Shown here: piece after piece, positions 56,777 to 64,000 of the stretch
Position numbering within the stretch: the first letter of the stretch is position 1
Layout: every line of letters starts with the position of its first letter
NCBI RefSeq assembly: GCF_963662255.1
Contig: NC_085068.1
Span: forward strand, 1,612,001 to 1,676,000
DNA length: 64,000 bases
DNA from: Cinclus cinclus
Taxonomy: Eukaryota > Chordata > Aves > Passeriformes > Cinclidae
Direction of reading: 5' to 3'
Translations under genes and position numbers: made by a program
The notes under the pieces: generated by a model
What the model saw: the letters and a program-made list of their open reading frames with translations, nothing else
Database searches by the model: none
What the model was told of the DNA's origin: nothing

Positions 56777-59700
56777 TTTTTCATTGATAGATGGGAAATG
56801 GGCCCAGAAATCTCGGGCTCTGCTCTTAAATGCACAGAAAGGCTGAGGTTGGCCCTGTTCCATGTTTGTGTGTTTGTGTGATGCTCAATATGCTGATTTT
56901 AAAATCCAGTATCTACAGATGAGAAGAAAGATCCCTTTACTACACTGACTGTGAGGATTTTTCCCTGTTAATCTTCTTCTATTTTTATTTCACTCGGGTC
57001 ATTTCTGGCACTTGTTGTTCTTTCAGTCTGATCTACTTCGTAAGCCAAATTAATTTCCTTACAAAGGAGGGGAGAAATGGGACTCTGTAAATAAGGTATT
57101 GCAGAGGCATGTTCCAGCTTGCACTGTTATTGCTGCATTTGTAATGGCCTGTAGTTTAAATTTTTAAAAAATTAACTTACAGTGTTTGGGCTTTTAATTA
57201 TGCAGAAGATTAATTTTAATGCTGTAATGTCATTATGCCCCAGAGCACACATTAGCCAAGCCACTGGCTTTGGCAACATGGAAGCAAGGAATTCTCAAGT
57301 CATGTTAAAAGATGACTTGAAACTCGGATTTCTGTTAAAAGCTCAGGGCTTCAAAGAAAGCACAAAGCTCTCCAAGTGTTTTTTTGTGCATTACCCCTGA
57401 TTTAATGATCCCGAACTACTGCATTTCTCTGCCAGCCTTCTTTTCAGCAATTATTTTCCAGTTCTTTGTTGGAGAGAGGAAGAGAGATTGAAATAACATC
57501 ATCTGAGTCTGCCTGCTAATTCAGGAACGAGGAACAGCATGTCTGCTATATACATTGGAAAATCCAGATGCTGACCCTCAGGAGCAAGGAGAAAAGGTTA
57601 TACTGTTGTGTTTTTCTTGGACTAAAGGCCGAGAGATTTTTTTATGATCTCTGGAGTTAGAATTAAACCTGGGTAAGGGAAACTTCTCAAGCATGTGCTG
57701 GTAGCTGTGAGCTCTGTGATTTTGAGCAATATTTCTTTGGGAGTTTCAGTAGAATGGTGTTTTTATTACAGAGCAGTTTGGCCACAAATCATCCCTCTGC
57801 TTTCCCTTTAAAGGGAGCAGAACTAGGCTGGCTGGGGGACAGTGCTGGGACTTCTTGGGATAATCTCATTTCTACAGCAGTTCCTGCTGCATGTCCTTTT
57901 CATAGGTATACCCTGGCCTGCCTGATTTTGAGAATGAGACCTTCATCCCCTCCCTGAGCTGCTGGGGCAGCACTGCTGAGGCTCCCAGGTGGATCCTGCA
58001 TTTTGTGCTGGAGGTGGCAGCTTTTCGGGGATGAGTAAAGGGATTTATTTGCCTGTTCCTGCAGTGTTTTACAGGACACACCTGTCCAACACTCAGACAA
58101 ACCAGACTTGGATTTTTTGCTCTGTCAAGCTCTGTGGTGAGAAAGAAAATATATTCAGGCCCTTAAACATCTTTATCCTGCAGCAGTTCTTTGTTTGCAG
58201 CTCAACAGAATAACTTTGTCAGTGTTTGCCCGGAGAGGCCAGAGCTGAGTTGATCCTGTAGGGATCCAGGGGAACCTCCACTCCTCCTTTTCCATTTGCA
58301 TTAGGTCTCTACCAGATTTCCAAGGTCAGGGGATTCTACTGGAGCACCCTTGTTGTATTTTACACTGAATTCTGCCTACTCTGAACACCCTCACAGCAAA
58401 GTTAGCAGCTTTAATGGTTCAGTCTCTGTGTCTGTGAGTCACAGGATCATCATTCCCTGCATGTCAGCATCACTGGTTGTGCATCCTGATGAAATGGGGA
58501 AGATTTGCATTAAACCACTGAGCAGTGCAGAATGTTGTAACAAGGGGTGGTTTCTTGCTACTGTCTGTGTCCCTGGTCTGAGATTCTGTCCAAAGGGGAC
58601 ATGTTCCCCCTGTTCTCAGGGCACAGGTTGTGTTCCTGCCTCCTCAGGAATTTTTGCCTGGAGTTTTTAGGACAGGCAGAGCTGTTATCTGAAAGGGGCA
58701 AGAGCACATACATTTTTAAGTAAGTAATTCCTACTCACCTGCTCTACAAGGAGAAAAATAGATGATTATCAAGAGAGGACCTGGGCACTCCAATTCACAC
58801 TAAAAACATCATCCTGGCTAAAAGTCATCAACTTTGCTTGCTTTTTATTTTCGTTAATTTACGTTGCTTTTTATTAAATTCTGGGGTTTCTGTAGCTACA
58901 GTGAGGGACCAGCACTTTCCAGGCAACAAAACAGGACAGGTGTTGTTGGTGGAGTGGAATTTCTGCAGAAGCTGCTGCCAGAGACCTGAGGCCTTTGATG
59001 TCACCATTCTATCATGGATATTACAAGAAGGAAAGAGGAAAACAAGAGACTGATGTGTGCCCCAGACAGAACTCCTTGGAACACAGGAAGCCGAAAGAAC
59101 TTAATACACGTGGAATTCAAAGGCCTGTTTCTTGCAGAGCTCATTTATGAGACATATTTCTGTATTAAGTAACCCAGCTGTGGTGAGTCCTGGCGTTTCT
59201 GAGCTGGGGAGGCTGTAATGAGCAACTGAGACTGTAATTGGAAATACCTTGGAGAAATTTATCCAACACCAAAACCTGGAGAGGCAGAAACCTAAATCGG
59301 GTGTTGCCTTTTTCTTGATTTGCTGCCATGACCACTGGAATATATATTTTCTTTTCCATGAGCTGGAAGGTGATGGTGAAACTTTGCTTTGGTCTTTGAT
59401 GGCATGTTGGATAGTAAAATAAAAATATAAGAGCTGGTATTAATTTAGGCTTCACAGCTGGCACCATATCAGAGGGGAGAGGCCTTGTGTCCTGCTGGAT
59501 GGCTGTGAGCTTGCGGGTGGGTAAATCCTGTGGGAAGATGTTCCACCTGGAAGTGTAACAGAGCTGGACAAATGGGCTGAGGGAGTGTTGGGCCTGCTGA
59601 ACAGATACGTGCAGTGGTGGGTGGGGCTATCCCTGGGAATGGTGTCCGGGATAGTCTGGAATTAACGGTTTGTTCCTCTTTCCAGTCCTAAATTAAATCT

Positions 59701-62299
59701 GTGTTGTCACTTCTGTTATCTCCCTTGGCTTTGTAAGCCGTGATAAGAGCTCAGAATATTGGTTGGGTTTCTGGTGTTCCTTCTCCAGAGGAATTAAATG
59801 AGCTGAAAACAAGGTCTGGAAGTGTGAATAGTCGCAAAAGTGAACCTGCCTTTGGACAGGAATTAAACTCTTGAGAGCACGTGAAGTTGCCCAGCTTGGG
59901 GACAGGAAAACAGAAAAGAAGACCAGAAGTGTCTGAAGTTGTCCCTCTCCAAGAGCCAAACTGGACATATGACTTTGTATTTCTCTACAGCCTCACAGAT
60001 GAAACTCCAGATGAGTAGCACCATTGTCCTGTTGGATTTGGGGTTTGGGAAGGTTGGCACCCAAACTCACATCAGTGCAAATTGTTCTTTGAGCTCCTGC
60101 AGCACAAATGTGAACTTGACAGAAAAGAAGAAATCTGGTGTCTGCTATTTTAAGAGGGAGGAAAATTGAGCAAGCTCTCTGGAGATCCATCCCAGGCAGC
60201 TCCACAACATGATCGGGGGTTGCTCTGGCTGCAGAACCCCTGGGCTGATGGAAGTTGTGGGATTAAGGCAAGACTCGTTCAGGAGGCTTGGCAAGATTGC
60301 AGCCTTTACCGAGCTTACTTTTGCCAAAAAAAGGTGAAAAAATGTATACTTGAGTAGCAGTAATGTTCATATCCTGACAGCTGAGGAAGGAAACACCTCA
60401 GACCATTGCCAGCCCCAAATCCATGACCCCTGAGTTTATTTCTGTGCAGTTAAAAATGAAACATTATTTTACGCTGTAGATGGCTTCCATGGTTTGAGTT
60501 CGAGGGGAGTGAAATTCTGTCAGATTAAAAACTTTGGGGTTGATCAATTAAATTTTTTGGCTGAGGCAAAATTGAGGTTGTTGTTTTACAGACCTGATCC
60601 ATTCTTGGGGAAACCCCTGGTAGTATGCAAGTGACATCACCAAACAAGAAGACTGAAAACAGCTCTTTGAAAAGTGCTCAGTTTTCACTGAATTGGTAGC
60701 AGATTTTGTGATGGAGGGAGCTGGGGAGCCTGGCTTAGATCTGTGCTTTGCTGAATTCCAGAAATTGCCTGTTCAAGGACACTGATCATTCCCAGCCCTG
60801 GTTTTACCCCAGCATAGTGGGAATTACTGGGCTGTTCTTGCCAAGGTGCCGGAAGCTGCCAGGACCAGCAGTGAAGGGAGCTGGGAGATCCCAGTTGTGG
60901 AAGACAAAGCCATGCTGCAGTCTGGGCCTGCTGGGCCCTTCCTCTCCCATCCTTTGAGCCCCAGGAAATTTGGGATTTGTGCTGGGGCTCTGCCCTGCCC
61001 TTAAAGCCTCTCCACAGGGAGACACAGTGGATGGGAAGTGCAGGACCTGAAGCTTGGAAGATCTGGGATTTCCAGCTACTGGTTCTATGAACAAGAGATG
61101 ATGTTTGAATATTTAAATAAGACTTACCTTTTTTAATTAACATTGCTTTTGGGGTGTTCAGCTTGAAGGTAAAAGTCTTCCATAAGCACCATTAGCTCCT
61201 GTTGTTCTTTGGGCTGGGGTCTGGATATGGTGATTCCCATGGGAATCTGTGGAGCATATGCAGGTCGGTGGTCACCCTCCAAACAGGGAAACACTGTGGA
61301 GAAGCCACAGAAGCTCATGCATATCCTTTGGGGCAGTGGGAATGCAGCAAATCCCATTTGCTCCATGCCCTTAGGAACTCCAGCCTTAGGTTGGCTTCTA
61401 TTAACCCTTCTTATTTATCCGTAGTGAAGAACCTTTCAAAATTGTATTTTATTGTGATCAAGGAAGTACACACTGGGTTTTCCACAGTAGCTGCTGGATA
61501 CCAAAGGCCGGAGCTGGAAATCTTTGCAGTAAACTTCAGTCACAAAATCAGTCCCATTTGCACTCTTTTAACTGGGCGTGTGTGCCTGGTATCTGAATTT
61601 AAGCTGGGAGAAGTTGCCACAAATTAGGAGCAGATTGGATTGATGGGTTTGTCTCCTCTTAATATGTCGTGTGGTTTCTTCTACCCTTTAGGGGGAAAAC
61701 ATGATTGGAGTAATTCAGTGCTGATCTTGGGAATACTAGTGGTGTTTCCTTTGACTCAGTTGGCCAGGGAGTTCATTAATGGTGGGAATACAAGCCTGCT
61801 TTTAAATTGAAATATAAATCCAGCTTGGAGCAGTACTGCTGGGTTGAAGGACTTTTCCTTTTGGATGAAATACTGGAAATTTGGGCTTGCTTATGGTTAG
61901 TATTATAATGATGTTAGAATTCTTGAGAAAAATATGTTGAGAACAGCCTTCTCTCCCTACCAGCACCTACTTGATCTTTCCAAACACTTGACTGCCTGAA
62001 GGCTTTTTTCCCTGCGTGATCCTTGTGCTGTTGGCAGTGACCTCCTTGCTACCCCAAGTGCCATTTAGAGCTTGAATGAGCAACCTGTAAAACAATTCCT
62101 GTGTTTTAATGTCATTCTAATGTTATTGCTGCATTGAAAGCCAAAGTGGTTAAATCAAGCTGGATCCTCCACAAGGCTGCAACTGCTTCGTTTTCCTGTG
62201 CCTCAGACCAGCCCCTGAGAGGGAAGCTCCTCATCTCACCCACGGCCACACGAGCTCCGTGTCATTCAGTGTTGTAACAGATGCACATTTATCTTGCAG

Positions 62300-62388
62300 C
62301 CCAAACTGCTGTAACTGCACCAAAGACCTGGAAGAAACCAAAAGACCAGACCCAAGCCACTGAGGAGGTGATAGAAGCAGAAATAGAG
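62300..62388 (+). CDS. EIF4G3: EIF4G3 coding exon encoding QTAVTAPKTWKKPKD...AEIE (89 nt)
   Basis: Two bases complete an Ala codon, then 29 codons run QTAVTAPKTWKKPKDQTQ to IEAEIE. PKTWKKPKD followed by TTEE/ATEE-type acidic sequence is a recognisable eIF4G3 landmark upstream of the eIF4E-binding site. The acceptor is ATCTTGCAG at 62299 and the donor GTGAGA begins at 62389. Phase 1 in and 0 out; its phase pairs with the exon at 49372. Charged, probably helical or disordered. Confidence 0.95.
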
Positions 62389-63983
62389 GTGAGAGGGAAC
62401 CAAAGTCCTACTTTACCCAAATTTAAAGATGGTGTTCCTTGTATTTTGGAGACATTGCTTCCTCTCATTGTCTCACAGGGTCCACAGCAGTTTTGGGGAG
62501 GAACTCTGCTATTCCTCAGCATCCTTTAGATAACAGGTGTCAGTCTGCCCCCTTTTAACGCTCTTCAGTTTTCTTTGGGTTTGCCTAACGTAATGACTAA
62601 TACAGTCACAGAATCACAGTCTGGTTTGGGTTGGAAGGCACCTTAAAGACTCATCTCGTTCCAACAGCTGCTATGGCAAAGGACACCTTCCACTAGAAGG
62701 TTCCAGTAAACTTCCACCAGCCTCCCAGCACTGAGGAACACCTTTCAGTGAAGGGTGAGGGAAAAGTGGGTTTGAATCCCTCAGCACTGCGCCATTTTGG
62801 TCCCAGGCCACTGTCCTGACATTTGGCAGGTTCTTAATATAATAGGGATATAATGACAAAGGATAGTTTTCCTGATGACCAACTGATGGAGAAGCTGACA
62901 AAGGAAAATGCTGAAATTTTCAGGCAAAACCACCTCAAGAATGATTAGATGAGTAAAGTAAACCTCCCTCACTGCTGTTCCAGTAGGGATATTGCAGCAT
63001 GGAGCTGTGCTTAATATCCTGGGTCAGTATGGTGTTGGAATTAATTGAAAAGGGAGCAAGAGAGTAAAAATATAAAAGTTGACTGCCCAGTGTGTGGATA
63101 AAAGCTGAGTTGGCCAGATGTGATGCGGAGCAGGAGAGCAAAGGGTGCCATTGGGGCTGCACCAGCAGATTCATTCTCTACACTTTCCTCATGCTCCCCT
63201 GGAGGAGTCATGTCTCCTGCACCACCTGGCAGTTCCACTGAGGAATTCTTCAGAGAATTCCCTTGAAAAATCTGCAAGAAGCATTTTAGGATGTGGTTGG
63301 GAGCGGGTTGCGGATGTGTTGCCATCGGGTTGGGAGGCGAAAGGATCCGGAGCTTCCTGCAGAGCATCCTCAATGAAGTTACTGCTTTGTTCAGTGCTAA
63401 GATGTGCTGGGATTTCTCCCGGGAGAAGCACATTCCAACGCCTCCTCATCTGAATGCACAATCGGGCTGTGTCCTTGGAGAGCTCTAAAATTAACAGCCA
63501 GGGATACTATTAATACTTTTTCCTGAAACCAAGATTCTGGAATTGTGGCTGGATCTCACATTGCCTTCCTTAGTGATCTGCTCCAGTTGGCAGCAGGCAT
63601 TTAAAGGAAGAATCCCCCAAAACAAGCACCGCGTGCCTTTTGCCATCCCTTTATCATGGATGGTAGGAGAAGAGGAAAGCAGAGTTGTACTTCCAGGCTG
63701 GGATTGTTCATAGCTTAACAGTTCCCTCCATCCAATCCTGTGGGGATTTCATGGTCAATGCTGGGTCTTTCCAGTTGCACCATTAATTATCAGTGGGTTG
63801 TCCGTGGGAATGAGCTGGTAAATCACCCGGTGGCTCAGTGTGGTGTTCCATATCCCTGTGTAAGATGCATTTGCATTCCTGCTGCTCCCAAAGATGCCAT
63901 GTGAATGCATGAAGAGCCATTTCACATGCATTGAATTTGTCGGGGTGTTTCTAACAAAATCTCTGCCTTTGTCCGTGCTCCAG
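62389..63983 (+). other. EIF4G3 intron, 1.6 kb
   Basis: A minus-strand CR1 fragment lies at 62606-62702. The rest is unique. The 3' splice site is TTTGTCCGTGCTCCAG. Confidence 0.75.
62606..62702 (-). mobile_element. CR1 LINE fragment, 3' tip
   Basis: TCACAGAATCACAGTCTGGT, TTGGGTTGGAAGGCACCTTA and GGACACCTTCCACTAGAAGG. Confidence 0.85.
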
Positions 63984-64000
63984 CCGAAGGAAGAGGAGGA
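63984..64000 (+). CDS. EIF4G3: EIF4G3 exon start, cut by window end (PKEEE...)
   Basis: After the acceptor TCCGTGCTCCAG the frame continues in phase 0 as PKEEE and is cut by the end of the window. An acidic segment is expected here in eIF4G3 after the PKTWKKPKD block. Only 17 bases are visible, so the assignment depends on phase, the acceptor and acidic composition. Confidence 0.7.

Larger units (their letters stand above)
55547..62299 (+). other. EIF4G3 intron, 6.8 kb
   Basis: A minus-strand CR1 fragment lies at 55807-55955 and a T-rich tract with interspersed G at about 56719-56776. The rest is unique, moderately AT-rich sequence in which I can support no exon. A short CR1-like match near 60488 was too weak to list. 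Confidence 0.75.
6326..64000 (+). other. EIF4G3: EIF4G3 gene, 5' coding part (partial at both ends)
   Basis: Twelve exons on one strand join into a continuous frame whose product matches eIF4G3, the scaffold that links cap-bound eIF4E, eIF4A, eIF3 and poly(A)-binding protein during cytoplasmic translation initiation. The family call rests on several conserved blocks: [90 protein letters not shown] and PKTWKKPKD. The version is eIF4G3 rather than eIF4G1 because eIF4G1 has HFYPSRAQ where this gene has FFQRPQIQ. Upstream exons, the eIF4E site, MIF4G, MA3 and W2 domains are outside the window. All introns obey GT-AG; their lengths here run from 775 bases to 17.7 kb. Confidence 0.96.

Noticed and set aside
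60485..60520. Possible CR1 tip (CCATGGTTTGAGTTCGAGG)
   Set aside because: The match is limited to about 20 bases with no continuation of the CR1 order, so it could be chance or a decayed tip.
1..64000. tRNA, rRNA or known small RNA genes
   Set aside because: I saw no tRNA A/B box cloverleaf, rRNA block or snoRNA box pattern by eye; a covariance-model search would be needed to exclude short RNAs in introns.

Overview
The window is vertebrate nuclear DNA, almost certainly from a bird and probably a passerine. About 30 recognisable fragments of the avian CR1 non-LTR retrotransposon lie in both orientations. The coding sequence is split into short exons with GT-AG introns, and there is no bacterial-style gene packing. 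The only gene I can support is the 5' (N-terminal coding) part of EIF4G3, the translation initiation factor eIF4G3 (eIF4GII), on the + strand. The gene starts left of the window and runs off its right end. Passerine rather than another bird is an inference from repeat style.

Layout: 1-6325 is intron. Eleven complete coding exons and the start of a twelfth follow: 6326-6454, 24166-24261, 29172-29204 (33 nt), 36493-36513 (21-nt microexon), 37289-37468, 38450-38564, 41801-41901, 44576-44698, 49372-49507, 54689-55546 (858 nt), 62300-62388 and 63984 onward. All junction phases agree, so the exons join into one open frame. The 33-nt and 21-nt exons and the exons at 6326, 24166 and 54689 are symmetric and can be skipped in frame.

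Protein content: the exons encode the low-complexity Pro/Gln/Tyr-rich N-terminus, then the conserved [22 protein letters not shown] segment that corresponds to the PABP-binding region of eIF4G1, then a fast-evolving Pro/Ala/Glu-rich linker. The linker leads towards the eIF4E-binding site and the MIF4G domain, both of which lie beyond the window.

Introns hold CR1 fragments, a 3' remnant of an endogenous retrovirus with its LTR (22633-23339), a 24-bp minisatellite (about 46477-46712), a (TTTTTA)n tract (24581-24655) and smaller low-complexity tracts. I see no second protein gene, tRNA, rRNA or CRISPR array.

The strongest item for a second look is the 21-nt microexon. It has TGC motifs just upstream of its acceptor, as expected for SRRM4-type neuronal microexons, and TGCATG (RBFOX-type) motifs on both sides. 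Also notable are an exon that starts with a donor-like GTAACA, a run of in-frame alternative acceptors at 49372/49399/49402, and an inverted CR1 pair flanking the 41801-41901 exon.
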